From positions 1,116,001 through 1,180,000 of the forward strand of contig NC_015556.1 of NCBI RefSeq assembly GCF_000213805.1: a stretch of DNA of 64,000 bases. Reading direction: 5' to 3'. Every line of letters begins with the position of its first letter. Position 1 is the stretch's first letter. Below the pieces are notes generated by a model, which was given only the letters and a program-made list of their open reading frames with translations, made no database searches and was not told the DNA's origin. Below, in pieces: positions 44,751-53,797 of the stretch. The translations under genes and the position numbers were made by a program. Origin of the DNA: Pseudomonas fulva 12-X (GTDB taxonomy: Bacteria; Pseudomonadota; Gammaproteobacteria; Pseudomonadales; Pseudomonadaceae).

Positions 44751-46247
44751 TCACTTCAGGGTGATGGTAGTGTTCACCGCGCCGCCGACGTCGCTCTCGT
44801 CGAACCAGCGCTGGGTCACGGTCTTGGTCTGGGTGTAGAACTGCACCACCTGCTTGCCATACGGGCCCAGGTCGCCGAGCTTGGAAGCCCGCGAACCAGT
44901 GAACGAGAACATCGGCACCGGTACCGGAATCGGCACGTTGATGCCCACCTGGCCAACGTCGATCTCCTCCTGGAAGTGCCGGGCGGCGGCGCCGGAGCGG
45001 GTGAAGATCGCCGTGCCGTTGCCATTGGGGTTGGCGTTGATCAGCGCGATGGCTTCATCCAGGGTCGCGGCGTGCATCACGCACAGCACCGGGCCGAAGA
45101 TTTCCTCGCGGTAGATGCTCATCTGTGGGGTCACCGCGTCGAAGACGGTCGGGCCGACGAAGTTGCCCTGTTCAAAGCCGGCTACCCCCGGGTTGCGGCC
45201 GTCGAGCACCAGGCGTGCGCCTTCGCTGGCGCCGCGCTCGATCAGGCTGCTGACCCGGTCCAGCGCAGCGCAGGAAATCAACGGGCCGACGTCGGTGCCG
45301 TTTTCCAGGCCGCTGCCGACCTTGAGCGTTTCCGCCTTGGCCACCAGGTCCGGCAGCCAGTTTTGCGCTTCACCGACCAGAATCACCACCGACAGGGCCA
45401 TGCAGCGTTGCCCGGCGGCGCCGAACGCGGCGCCGGCGAGGTTGTTGAGGGTCTGTTCCTTGTGCGCATCGGGCAGCACGATGGCGTGGTTCTTGGCGCC
45501 CATCATGCACTGAACGCGCTTGCCTGCCTGGCTGGCGCGGTTGTAGACGTGGGTGCCGACGCGGGTCGAGCCGACGAAGGACACCGCCTTGATGTCCGGG
45601 TGATCACAGATCGCGTTCACCGCGTCCTCGGCGCCGTGCACCACGTTGAGCACGCCCGGCGGCACGCCGGCTTCCAGGGCCAGTTCGCACAGGCGCATGG
45701 TCACCATCGGGTCCTGCTCGGAGGGCTTGAGCACGAAGGTGTTACCGGTGGCGATGGCCATCGGGAACATCCACAGCGGGATCATCGCCGGGAAGTTGAA
45801 CGGGGTGATGCCGGCGCACACGCCCAACGGCTGCAGCAGGGTGTAGGTATCGACGCCGCCGGCCACGTTGTTGGCCAGCTCGCCGAGTTGCAGGTTGCCG
45901 ATGCCGGCGGCGTGCTCGACCACTTCCAGGCCACGGAACACGTCGCCCTCGGCGTCGGCGAGGGTCTTGCCCTGTTCGGCGGTGAGAATGGCCGCCAGCT
46001 CCTTCATGTTTTCGCGGATCAGTTGCTGGTACTTGAGGAAGATCCGCGCGCGGGCGCCGATCGGCGTCTTGCGCCAGGTCTTGAAGGCCTGGCTGGCGCT
46101 GGCCACCGCGGCGTCGATTTCCTCGGCGGTGGAGAGAGGAACCCGAGCCAGCACTTCTTGGGTGGCCGGGTTGACGACGTCGCGCCACTGCTGGGTGCGT
46201 GACTCGACGAATTCGCCGTTGATGAGCAGTTTGACGGTAGCGGTCAT
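44751..46247 (-). CDS. mmsA: Methylmalonate-semialdehyde dehydrogenase (acylating)
   Basis: The 498-residue enzyme converts methylmalonate semialdehyde to propionyl-CoA with CoA and NAD, ending the valine branch (and taking part in thymine and inositol breakdown elsewhere). NAD-site and catalytic regions seen are [28 protein letters not shown], and the nucleophile Cys in [12 protein letters not shown] (about residue 284). Length is typical. It lies between mmsB and the MHS transporter. Confidence 0.94.
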   Translation of the reverse strand: MTATVKLLINGEFVESRTQQWRDVVNPATQEVLARVPLSTAEEIDAAVASASQAFKTWRKTPIGARARIFLKYQQLIRENMKELAAILTAEQGKTLADAEGDVFRGLEVVEHAAGIGNLQLGELANNVAGGVDTYTLLQPLGVCAGITPFNFPAMIPLWMFPMAIATGNTFVLKPSEQDPMVTMRLCELALEAGVPPGVLNVVHGAEDAVNAICDHPDIKAVSFVGSTRVGTHVYNRASQAGKRVQCMMGAKNHAIVLPDAHKEQTLNNLAGAAFGAAGQRCMALSVVILVGEAQNWLPDLVAKAETLKVGSGLENGTDVGPLISCAALDRVSSLIERGASEGARLVLDGRNPGVAGFEQGNFVGPTVFDAVTPQMSIYREEIFGPVLCVMHAATLDEAIALINANPNGNGTAIFTRSGAAARHFQEEIDVGQVGINVPIPVPVPMFSFTGSRASKLGDLGPYGKQVVQFYTQTKTVTQRWFDESDVGGAVNTTITLK

Positions 46248-46280
46248 GGTTCGATCCTTTCTGAATTCGACTGTCTGGAA

Positions 46281-47633
46281 TCAACGGGCGCGCAGGGTTG
46301 CGGGGCGTGAACCGTCCATTGCGGCGCTGGCGATAGGCTGGCGGGGCGGGTCGGCGCGCATCAGGGCGGTGCAGCCCAGTGCGACCAGGCCCATGCCGAT
46401 CAGGTAGGCGATCACGTAGCGCGGGCTGCCATCGGCAGCGGCCAGCAGGCTGGTGGCGATCATCGGCGCGAAGCCGCCGCCGAGCACGCCGGCCAACTGC
46501 ACCGACAGCGAGATGCCGCTGTAGCGGATTTCCGCCGGGAACTGGCGAGCGAACAGCAGGGACTCCGGCGCGTAGAGGATCGGGAACACCACGCCCACCG
46601 CCAGCACCATCGCCCACCACACCAGCACCGGCTCACGGGTACCGAGCATGGCGAAGAACGGGTAGACGAAGGCGCACAGCAACAAGAGTCCGGTGAAGTA
46701 CAGGCGCTTCTGGCCGACACGATCGGACAGCCAGCCGCAGAACGGCATGGTCGCCAGTGACAGCGCGGCGCCGGCGGTGATGGCATGCAGCACGTCGGCC
46801 CGTGGAATCTGCAACTGGTTGGCGGCGTAGGCGAGGGCGAAGGTGACCGCCATGTAGAACCAGGCGTTCTCGGCCGTGCGCGCGCCGATGATGGTCAGGG
46901 TGGCGCGCGGATGGTTGCGTACCACTTCCAGCAGCGGCAGGCGCACGCGGCGGTCCTGCTGCTTGAGTTTCTCGAAGTCCGGCGACTCGGCGACCTTGAC
47001 GCGAATCAGCCAGCCCACCGCCAGCAGCACCACGCTGGCCAGGAACGGCAGGCGCCAGCCCCAGGCGAGCATCTGCTCCTCTGGCAGCGTGGCGACCGCG
47101 CCCATGGCCAGGGTGGAGAGCACCAGGCCGGCGCCGACACCGGTCTGTGGCAGGCTGCCGTAGAAGCCCTTCTTGCCTTCTGGCGCATGCTCGACGGCCA
47201 TCAGCACCGCGCCGCCCCATTCGCCACCCACGGCCATGCCCTGCAGAAAGCGCATGACCACCAGCAGCGCCGCGGCCCAGTAGCCGATCTGCTCGTAAGT
47301 GGGTAAGAGGCCGATGGCGATGGTCGGGATGCCCATCATCAGCAGGGTAAGCATGAGCATCGACTTACGGCCGATGCGGTCACCGAAGTGGCCGAACAGA
47401 ATGCCGCCCAGGGGCCGGCCGATGAAACCGACGGCATAGGTGGCGAAGGCCGCCAGTACGCCGGTGATCGGGTCAAGAGTGGGGAAGAACAGCTTGTTGA
47501 AGACCAGCGCGGCGGCGGTGCCGTAGAGGAAGAAGTCGTACCACTCGATGGTGGTGCCCGCCATGCTGGCCAGGCCAGCGATACGATAGTGCTTGCGGCC
47601 GGCAGCCGGCCCTTGAGCGTGTGAGTCGTTCAT
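46281..47633 (-). CDS. MFS transporter, metabolite:H+ symporter type
   Basis: The 450-residue protein has 12 transmembrane helices and the MHS-subfamily signatures WYDFFLYGTAAALVFNKLFFP near the start and GHFGDRIGRKSML in the first cytoplasmic loop. GGEWGGAVLMAVEHAP is also present. Family members take up carboxylates such as shikimate, ketoglutarate or propionate. Because it lies 33 bp upstream of mmsA, an organic acid that feeds valine catabolism is a fair guess. The start at 47633 replaces the longer frame to 47828, which overlaps the LysR gene. Confidence 0.88.
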   Translation of the reverse strand: MNDSHAQGPAAGRKHYRIAGLASMAGTTIEWYDFFLYGTAAALVFNKLFFPTLDPITGVLAAFATYAVGFIGRPLGGILFGHFGDRIGRKSMLMLTLLMMGIPTIAIGLLPTYEQIGYWAAALLVVMRFLQGMAVGGEWGGAVLMAVEHAPEGKKGFYGSLPQTGVGAGLVLSTLAMGAVATLPEEQMLAWGWRLPFLASVVLLAVGWLIRVKVAESPDFEKLKQQDRRVRLPLLEVVRNHPRATLTIIGARTAENAWFYMAVTFALAYAANQLQIPRADVLHAITAGAALSLATMPFCGWLSDRVGQKRLYFTGLLLLCAFVYPFFAMLGTREPVLVWWAMVLAVGVVFPILYAPESLLFARQFPAEIRYSGISLSVQLAGVLGGGFAPMIATSLLAAADGSPRYVIAYLIGMGLVALGCTALMRADPPRQPIASAAMDGSRPATLRAR

Positions 47634-47754
47634 GAGTTGCCTGCTTTTGTTTTTGTCGTAGGAACCTGGAACTGCGGGCAGCTGGAATGAACTGCCTCGC
47701 TGGAGTATAGGTATGCAAACTTTCTGTTCCAGCACCCAAAAAGACAGGTTCGTT

Positions 47755-48699
47755 ATGCAAAAAAGCATGATGTCGGCCGGCCAGATGAACTGGGACGACC
47801 TCAAGTTCTTTCTCGAAGTCGCCCGCACCCGAACCGCCAGCAGCGCAGCCCGCCGCCTGGGCGTGGACTACACCACGGTGTCGCGGCGTATCGGCGCGCT
47901 GGAGAAGGCGCTCGGCACGCTGTTGTTCGAGCGCTCACGGGCCAGCGGTTTCGTGCTGACCACGGAGGGGCAGCACCTGCTGGGCTATGCCGAGGCCCTG
48001 GAAAGCACTCTGCAGACGGCCTGCGAACAGGTGTCGGGCGCCAGCCTGGCGCTCTCGGGTCACGTGCGCATCGGCTCGACCGAGGGTTTCGGCAGCTATT
48101 TCGTGGCGCCGCAGCTTGGCGGCTTTCAGGATATCTACCCGAACATCGCCATCGACCTGTTGCCAGTGCCGCACTTCATCAGCCTGTCGCGCCGCGAGGC
48201 GGACATCGCCATCACCCTGGAGCGCCCCGAGCGCGGGCCTTACGTCTGCTCCCGGTTGTGCGACTACGCACTGAAGCTCTACGCGACGCCCGAATACCTG
48301 CAGCGCCACCCGCCGATCCGCCAGGTGGAGGATCTGGGCCAGCACTTGTTCATCACCTACGTCGATGACCTGGCATTCAGCCCGGAGCTGCTCTATCTGG
48401 AAGGCATCGTGCCCAATGCCAGCAGCACGCTGCGCAGCACCAGCGTGGTCGCCCAGTATCAGGCCGCCTTGCAGGGGCGGGCGCTGGCGATCCTGCCGTG
48501 CTTCCTGGCAGGCCCGGATGCCCGGCTGGTCGAGGTATTGCCGGATGAGGTGAAGGTGATCCGCCAGTTCTGGCTGTACTACCGGGAGGACCTGCGCAAG
48601 CTCAAACGCATCACCCTGGTGGCCGATTACCTGCGTGCCTGCGCCGAGCGCAACCGCGCGTTTCTGCTTGGTGATGCTGGCGAAATGGTGATTGCGTGA
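47755..48699 (+). CDS. LysR-type transcriptional regulator
   Basis: The 314-residue regulator has an N-terminal winged helix (MNWDDLKFFLEVARTRTASSAARRLGVDYTTVSRRIGALEKALGTLLFERS) and a LysR substrate-binding domain (from about residue 100). The ATG at 47755 follows GACAGG; MNWDDL at 47785 is an alternative start. It is divergent from the MHS transporter–mmsA–mmsB block with about 120 bp between, so it probably controls that set. The classic mms regulator of P. aeruginosa is an AraC-type protein, not this. Confidence 0.88.
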   Translation: MQKSMMSAGQMNWDDLKFFLEVARTRTASSAARRLGVDYTTVSRRIGALEKALGTLLFERSRASGFVLTTEGQHLLGYAEALESTLQTACEQVSGASLALSGHVRIGSTEGFGSYFVAPQLGGFQDIYPNIAIDLLPVPHFISLSRREADIAITLERPERGPYVCSRLCDYALKLYATPEYLQRHPPIRQVEDLGQHLFITYVDDLAFSPELLYLEGIVPNASSTLRSTSVVAQYQAALQGRALAILPCFLAGPDARLVEVLPDEVKVIRQFWLYYREDLRKLKRITLVADYLRACAERNRAFLLGDAGEMVIA

Positions 48700-48766
48700 C
48701 TCATTTGCCCATGGCGGTCACGTGCGGCTCGGGCGATACTTGCGCCCACTGCCAGGAGGCCATGCC

Positions 48767-49273
48767 ATGTCCACAGAAAATGCCCAGCTGATCACCCGTT
48801 TCTACCAGGCTTTCCAGCGCCTCGATGCCGAGGAGATGGCGCGCTGTTACGCGCCCGACGTACGTTTCAGCGACCCTGCCTTTGGCGAGCTGAACGGCGA
48901 GGATGCCCGCGACATGTGGCGCATGCTCACATCGCGCGCCAAGAAATTCTCCCTGACCTTCAGCGACGTGCAGGGCGATGCCACCGGCGGCAGCGCCAAA
49001 TGGGTGGCCACCTACCTGTTCACCCAGACTGGGCGCACCGTGGTCAATCGCATCGACGCATCGTTCGTGATCCGCGACGGGCTGATCGTCGAGCACCGCG
49101 ACCGCTTCGACATGTGGCGCTGGGCCGCTCAGGCGCTGGGCTTTCAGGGCATGCTGATTGGCTGGACGCCGCTGCTCAAGAACACCGTGCGCAAGCAGGC
49201 GCGAGGCGGCTTGCGGCAGTTCCAGGCCGCCCGTGCGTCCGACGGGCAGCACGGCGGAGCAGCGCGCGGCTGA
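48767..49273 (+). CDS. SnoaL/NTF2-like protein
   Basis: The 168-residue protein has the NTF2-like fold in its first 125 residues (LITRFYQAFQRLDAEEMARCYAPDVRFSDPAFGELNGEDARDMWRML). Members range from polyketide cyclases to small ligand-binding proteins, so the reaction is unknown. A less conserved tail (about 140–168) rich in Ala, Gly and Arg follows. CAGGAGG lies ahead of the ATG at 48767. It is 67 bp after the LysR gene and may share its transcript. Confidence 0.78.
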   Translation: MSTENAQLITRFYQAFQRLDAEEMARCYAPDVRFSDPAFGELNGEDARDMWRMLTSRAKKFSLTFSDVQGDATGGSAKWVATYLFTQTGRTVVNRIDASFVIRDGLIVEHRDRFDMWRWAAQALGFQGMLIGWTPLLKNTVRKQARGGLRQFQAARASDGQHGGAARG

Positions 49274-49377
49274 ACGGAGTGGTACGCTCTCCGGTCAGAA
49301 CTTCAGCGATGAATGGCAAGGTGCATGTAAAGGCCTGATTCATCGTGTGAAAGCCCGTCCGCCAGAGTATTTCGATC

Positions 49378-50088
49378 ATGAGTGTTATGTCCGTATCCCC
49401 CCGTAAAGCCAAGGCCTGGAGCGTGCACGCGGTAACCGCGAGCGGAGTCATCCTCGGTATGCTGGCGCTGCTCGCGCTGATCGAGGGGCGGGCGGAAAGT
49501 TGCCTCCTGTGGCTGGGGCTGGCGCTGCTGGTCGATGGCCTGGACGGCACCCTGGCGCGCAAGTACGACGTCAAGGTGGTGCTGCCGCATTTCGATGGTT
49601 CCACCCTCGACCTGGTGATCGACTACCTCACCTACGTATTCATCCCGGCGATCTTCGTCTACCGCTTCATCCCGCTGCCCGAGTACACGCTGCTGCTGTC
49701 GGTGGGCGTGATTCTGCTGTCGTCGTTGTTCTGCTTCTGCAACGTCAACATGAAGAGCAAGGACAACTACTTCGTCGGCTTCCCTGCCGCCTGGAACGTG
49801 GTGGTGGTTTACCTCTACCTGCTGGACTTCGAGCCCTGGGTCACCTTCGCGGTGATCATGGTGCTGGCCGGCCTGACCCTGACCCGCATGAAGTTCCTGC
49901 ACCCGTTCCGGGTCAAGCAGTTCATGCCGATCAACATCGCCGTGACCATGGTGTGGATGTTCGCCTGCGCCGGCCTGATCATGCAGTTCCCCGCTCAGCC
50001 GGTGTGGCTGCTGGTGCTCTGGGGTCTGTCCTCGGCCTACTTCGTGGGCATGTGCGTGTGGCGTTCGGCCCGCGAGTGGTTTGCCTGA
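49378..50088 (+). CDS. pcs: Phosphatidylcholine synthase
   Basis: The 236-residue membrane enzyme joins choline to CDP-diacylglycerol in one step. It has about eight hydrophobic segments and a CDP-alcohol phosphotransferase motif in the Pcs form, [22 protein letters not shown] with [14 protein letters not shown], where the acidic residues bind metal. The length is that of known Pcs proteins. The ribosome site is weak. The downstream GIY-YIG gene begins 7 bp after its stop. Confidence 0.92.
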   Translation: MSVMSVSPRKAKAWSVHAVTASGVILGMLALLALIEGRAESCLLWLGLALLVDGLDGTLARKYDVKVVLPHFDGSTLDLVIDYLTYVFIPAIFVYRFIPLPEYTLLLSVGVILLSSLFCFCNVNMKSKDNYFVGFPAAWNVVVVYLYLLDFEPWVTFAVIMVLAGLTLTRMKFLHPFRVKQFMPINIAVTMVWMFACAGLIMQFPAQPVWLLVLWGLSSAYFVGMCVWRSAREWFA

Positions 50089-50095
50089 TTGCGCG

Positions 50096-50410
50096 ATGAG
50101 CGTCAGCGCCGATAAACCCTGGTTCGTCTACCTCGTGCGCGCCGCCAATGGCGCGCTTTACTGCGGCATCAGCGATGATCCGCAGCGGCGCTTCGCCCAG
50201 CACCAGAGCGGCAAGGGCGCGCGATTCTTCTTCTCCAGCCCGGCGGTGGCCCTGGTCTACAGCGAAAGCTGCCCGGGCAAGGGCGACGCCCTGCGCCGCG
50301 AACGGGCGATCAAGCGCCTCGGCAAGGGCGCCAAGGAGGCCCTGGTGGCCACCGGCAGCCTGATGCATGTGCTTGATGAGCTGCCATCAGCCCCGCTGGA
50401 ATCTATCTAA
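50096..50410 (+). CDS. GIY-YIG domain protein (UPF0213/YhbQ-like)
   Basis: The 104-residue protein is a single GIY-YIG domain. [36 protein letters not shown] shows the VYLVR and YCGI elements and the following Arg, and a later Glu ([18 protein letters not shown]) is the candidate metal ligand. YhbQ-like members have reported nuclease activity, but a physiological role is not settled. The ATG at 50096 lies 7 bp after pcs, so it may be translationally coupled to it. Confidence 0.88.
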   Translation: MSVSADKPWFVYLVRAANGALYCGISDDPQRRFAQHQSGKGARFFFSSPAVALVYSESCPGKGDALRRERAIKRLGKGAKEALVATGSLMHVLDELPSAPLESI

Positions 50411-50462
50411 CGCTGTGGGGAGCTGAGTTAAGCTGGGCGCTCATCCGTTCCCGGAGGCTTCC

Positions 50463-51398
50463 ATGTCTGATCTGATCCTGCACCATTACCCCACATCGCC
50501 TTTTGCCGAGAAGGCGCGGCTACTGATGGGCTTCAAGAACCTGGCCTGGCGCTCGGTGCAGATTCCGCCGGTGATGCCCAAGCCGGACCTCACCGCCCTC
50601 ACTGGCGGCTACCGCAAGACGCCGGTGCTGCAGATCGGCGCCGATATCTACTGCGACACCGCCCTGATCACCCGCCGCCTCGAGGCGCACCAGGCGCAGC
50701 CGGCATTGCTGCCCGGCAAGCAGGCCTTCGCCATCGCCGCCTTCGCCCAGTGGGCCGACTCGGTGGTGTTCCAGCATGCGGTCAGCCTGGTGTTCCAGCC
50801 CGAATCCATCGCTGTGCGGTTCGCCAAGGCGCCGCCGGAATTCTTGCAGACCTTCATCGCCGACCGCAGCAAGCTGTTCTCGGGCGGCCAGGCTACCCGC
50901 CTGCCGGCCGAGCAGGCCAAGCACCAGTGGCCAGGCTTCATGACCCGCCTGCAGGCGCAACTGGAGGCCAGCGGCGGCGATTTCCTGTTCGGTGAGCCCA
51001 GCCTGGCCGATATCGCCATGGCGCATCCACTATGGTTCCTGCGCGCCACCCCGGTGACATCACCGCTGGTCGATGGCTACCCGGCGGTAGTCGCCTGGCT
51101 GGAGCGCGTGCTCTCGTTCGGGCACGGCAACCCGCAGGACCTGAGCAGTGAAGCAGCCGTCGAGGTCGCGCGCGCCGCCACACCTGCGGCGCTGCCCGAA
51201 GAAGCGTTCGCCGATCCGAACGGTTTCAAGGCCGGGCAGCGGGTGGCGATTTCGGCTGTCGACTATGGCGTGGAGGCAGTCGAGGGTGAGCTGCTATTCG
51301 CCGGCGCCGAGGAGCTGATCCTGCGTCGTGAGGATGAGCGCGCCTGCGTCGTGCATGTGCACTTTCCGCGTCTGGGTTTCCGCATCGAGGCGCGTTGA
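50463..51398 (+). CDS. Glutathione S-transferase family protein
   Basis: The 311-residue protein has an N-terminal thioredoxin-like GST domain (about 2–80, LILHHYPTSPFAEKARLLMGFKNLAWRSVQIPP) and an alpha-helical C-terminal domain. A further 90-residue extension (about 220–311) is not part of a normal GST. The substrate is unknown. CCGGAGG precedes the ATG. The gene ends in a region with two strong palindromes and is convergent with eutC. Confidence 0.87.
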   Translation: MSDLILHHYPTSPFAEKARLLMGFKNLAWRSVQIPPVMPKPDLTALTGGYRKTPVLQIGADIYCDTALITRRLEAHQAQPALLPGKQAFAIAAFAQWADSVVFQHAVSLVFQPESIAVRFAKAPPEFLQTFIADRSKLFSGGQATRLPAEQAKHQWPGFMTRLQAQLEASGGDFLFGEPSLADIAMAHPLWFLRATPVTSPLVDGYPAVVAWLERVLSFGHGNPQDLSSEAAVEVARAATPAALPEEAFADPNGFKAGQRVAISAVDYGVEAVEGELLFAGAEELILRREDERACVVHVHFPRLGFRIEAR

Positions 51399-51410
51399 GT
51401 TCGATAAAGA

Positions 51411-51467
51411 TCGCGGCTGAAGCCGCTCCCACAAAGGCACCAGGCGTGGGAGCGGCTTTAGCCGCGA
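51411..51467. repeat. REP-type inverted repeat
   Basis: Two 22-nt arms, 51411–51432 and 51446–51467, form a stem with one G·U. They carry the GTGGGAGC/GCTCCCAC REP core, plus GCGGCT/AGCCGC extensions. It follows the GST-like gene. Confidence 0.7.
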
Positions 51468-51489
51468 GATCATAGGATGGGGCGGGCCG

Positions 51490-51540
51490 CGTAGGATGGG
51501 TGAAACCCATCGGCCATTGATGGGTTTCACCCATCCTACG
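51490..51540. repeat. Perfect 22-bp inverted repeat at the eutC 3' end
   Basis: Arms at 51490–51511 and 51519–51540 are exact inverses with a 7-base loop. The core is GTAGGATGGG and its inverse. The eutC stop codon (51536–51538) falls inside the right arm, so the hairpin forms as eutC ends. It probably serves both converging genes. Confidence 0.75.
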
Positions 51541-52345
51541 TCTGATCCGGCAGCAAAAAATTCCCCGGCCCCTCACCTTCCAGGGTCGGCACTTCGGCTT
51601 CGTCTTTCAGATCCACGCCCGACAGCTGGCGGCGGCAGGCTTCGCGCATCAGGTACAGCAACCGGAAGGTCGCCATGCCGTAACTCAGACCTTCCAGCCG
51701 CACGTTGGAGATGCAGTTGCGGTAGGCGTCATTGAGGCCGACCCGCGGTGCGTAGGTGAAGTACAGCCCCAGGCTGTCCGGCGAGCTGAGGCCCGGGCGT
51801 TCGCCGATCAGGATCACCGTCATCTTGGCGCCCAGCCGTTCGCCCACTTCATCGGCAACGGCGACCCGGCCCTGTTGCACCAGGCTGATGGGCGCCAGTT
51901 TCCAGCCTTCTTCGGTGACCTGCTCCAGCAGCTTTTCCAGAAATGGCAGGCTGTGACGGCGCACGGCTAGGGAAGACAGGCCATCGGCGATGACGATGGC
52001 CAGGTCGTAGCCGCGGCCGTTTTCCTTGGAGTAGTCGTCCAGGGCGTTGGCGGATTCTTCGTCCAAGCGGCGGCCAAGGTCCGGGCGCTGCAGGTAGGTG
52101 TGCCGGTCCGCCGCGGCGCTGTGCAGTAGCAGAGTGTCCAGGCCGCGGCCCTGCAGTTCCTCGCATAGGCCTTCATGGTCGAAGGGCAGGTGCACGGCAT
52201 CGCGGGCCTGGGCGTGGGCGAACTGGAAATCCAGTTGCGCGGCGGTAGGCAGGCTGGTGCCGGCGCGGCCCAGGGCGATACGCGCCGGGGTCAGCTGGCG
52301 CAGATGCTGCCAGGGGTTGGGCGTAGCAGGGAATTTATCGGACAT
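51536..52345 (-). CDS. eutC: Ethanolamine ammonia-lyase small subunit
   Basis: The 269-residue light chain of the adenosylcobalamin-dependent ammonia-lyase works with EutB to split ethanolamine into acetaldehyde and ammonia. Family segments include [29 protein letters not shown] and [21 protein letters not shown], then [22 protein letters not shown] and [12 protein letters not shown]. It lies 9 bp after eutB, indicating coupled translation, and the stop sits in a palindrome. Here eutBC work without microcompartment genes. Confidence 0.95.
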   Translation of the reverse strand: MSDKFPATPNPWQHLRQLTPARIALGRAGTSLPTAAQLDFQFAHAQARDAVHLPFDHEGLCEELQGRGLDTLLLHSAAADRHTYLQRPDLGRRLDEESANALDDYSKENGRGYDLAIVIADGLSSLAVRRHSLPFLEKLLEQVTEEGWKLAPISLVQQGRVAVADEVGERLGAKMTVILIGERPGLSSPDSLGLYFTYAPRVGLNDAYRNCISNVRLEGLSYGMATFRLLYLMREACRRQLSGVDLKDEAEVPTLEGEGPGNFLLPDQT

Positions 52346-52354
52346 GGCGACCTC

Positions 52355-53749
52355 TCAAGCCAGTTGCGCCAGGGCCTGGCGAAATGCCGGCGGCAGCTCG
52401 TTACCCATATGCAGGCGGCCGCCCTGTTGCTGGAAGATGCCCATGCGCGCCAGCCAGGCTTCGAACTCCGGCGCCGCATGCAGGCCGAGCACCTTGCGCG
52501 CGTACAGGGCATCGTGAAACGACGTGGTCTGGTAGTTGAGCATCACGTCGTCGGAGCCGGGGATGCCCATGATGAAATTGATGCCCGCCGTGCCGAGCAG
52601 GGTCAGCAGGGTGTCCATGTCGTCCTGGTCGGCTTCGGCGTGGTTGGTGTAACAGATGTCGCAGCCCATGGGCACGCCGAGCAGCTTGCCGCAGAAGTGA
52701 TCTTCCAGGCCGGCGCGGATGATCTGCTTGCCGTTGTACAGGTATTCCGGGCCGATGAAGCCGACCACGGTGTTGACCAGAAACGGGTTGAAGTGCCTGG
52801 CCACGGCGTAGGCGCGGGTTTCGCAGGTCTGCTGGTCGACGCCATGGTTGGCGTTGGCCGACAGCGCGCTACCCTGGCCGGTCTCGAAATACATGAGGTT
52901 GTTGCCCAGGGTGCCGCGCTTGAGGCTCAGGCCGGCTTCGTAGCCTTCCTGCAGCACCTTGAGGGTCACGCCGAAGCTGGCGTTGGCCGCCTCGGTGCCA
53001 GCGATCGACTGGAACACCAGGTCCAGCGGAGCACCGCGCTCGATGGCGGCGATGGAGCTGGTGACGTGGGTCAGCACGCAGGATTGGGTGGGGATCTCGT
53101 AGCGCTGGATGATCGCGTCGAGCATGTCCACCAGCGCGCGGATCGAGCTGGCGCTATCGGTAGCCGGGTTGATGCCGATCATCGCATCGCCGTTACCGTA
53201 GAGCAGGCCGTCGAGGATGCTGGCGGCGATGCCCGCCGGATCGTCGGTCGGGTGGTTGGGCTGCAGGCGCGTGGACATCCGCCCGCGCAGGCCCATGGTG
53301 TTGCGGAATTTAGTGACCACGCGGGTCTTCTGGGCAACCAGCACCAGATCCTGCACACGCATGATCTTCGATACCGCCGCGGCCATTTCCGGGGTCAGCC
53401 CCGGTGCCAGGGCGGTCAGGCTGGTTTCGTCGGCGGCATCGCTGAGCAGCCAGTCGCGCAGCCCGCCCACCGTCAGGTGGCTGACCGGGGCGAAGGCGTC
53501 GGCATCATGGGTGTCGACGATCAGCCGGGTGACTTCGTCCTGTTCATAGGGAATCACCGCTTCCTGCAGGAAGTGCTCCAGCGGCACATCGGCCAGGGCC
53601 ATCTGCGCCGCGGCACGCTCGGCGTCGCTCTGCGCGGCGACCTCGGCCAGGTAATCACCGGAGCGGGCCGGGCTGGCCTTGGCCATCAACTCGCGCAGGC
53701 TGTCGAAGCGCCAGGTCATGTGGGCGATGGTGTGAGTGAATCCAGCCAT
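52355..53749 (-). CDS. eutB: Ethanolamine ammonia-lyase large subunit
   Basis: The 464-residue TIM-barrel heavy chain binds adenosylcobalamin and ethanolamine. Seen motifs include RLQPNHPTDDPAGIAASILDGLLYGNGDAMIGINPATDS, TGQGSALSANANHGVDQQTCETRAYAVARHFNPFLVNTVVGFIGPEYLYNGKQIIRA, and GCDICYTNHAEADQDDM. Length is typical. The start at 53749 gives the usual N-terminus (AGFTHTIAHMTWRFDSL). It lies 48 bp after eat. Confidence 0.96.
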   Translation of the reverse strand: MAGFTHTIAHMTWRFDSLRELMAKASPARSGDYLAEVAAQSDAERAAAQMALADVPLEHFLQEAVIPYEQDEVTRLIVDTHDADAFAPVSHLTVGGLRDWLLSDAADETSLTALAPGLTPEMAAAVSKIMRVQDLVLVAQKTRVVTKFRNTMGLRGRMSTRLQPNHPTDDPAGIAASILDGLLYGNGDAMIGINPATDSASSIRALVDMLDAIIQRYEIPTQSCVLTHVTSSIAAIERGAPLDLVFQSIAGTEAANASFGVTLKVLQEGYEAGLSLKRGTLGNNLMYFETGQGSALSANANHGVDQQTCETRAYAVARHFNPFLVNTVVGFIGPEYLYNGKQIIRAGLEDHFCGKLLGVPMGCDICYTNHAEADQDDMDTLLTLLGTAGINFIMGIPGSDDVMLNYQTTSFHDALYARKVLGLHAAPEFEAWLARMGIFQQQGGRLHMGNELPPAFRQALAQLA

Positions 53750-53766
53750 GAATCATGTCTCCTGTC

Positions 53767-53788
53767 GCGGCCGCTTTTCAGCGGCCGC
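53767..53788. repeat. GC-rich palindrome in the eat–eutB gap
   Basis: The 8-bp arms GCGGCCGC occur twice around TTTTCA, between eat and eutB. It may slow the polymerase or stabilise mRNA ends within the operon. Confidence 0.5.
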
Positions 53789-53797
53789 TGCAAGGGG

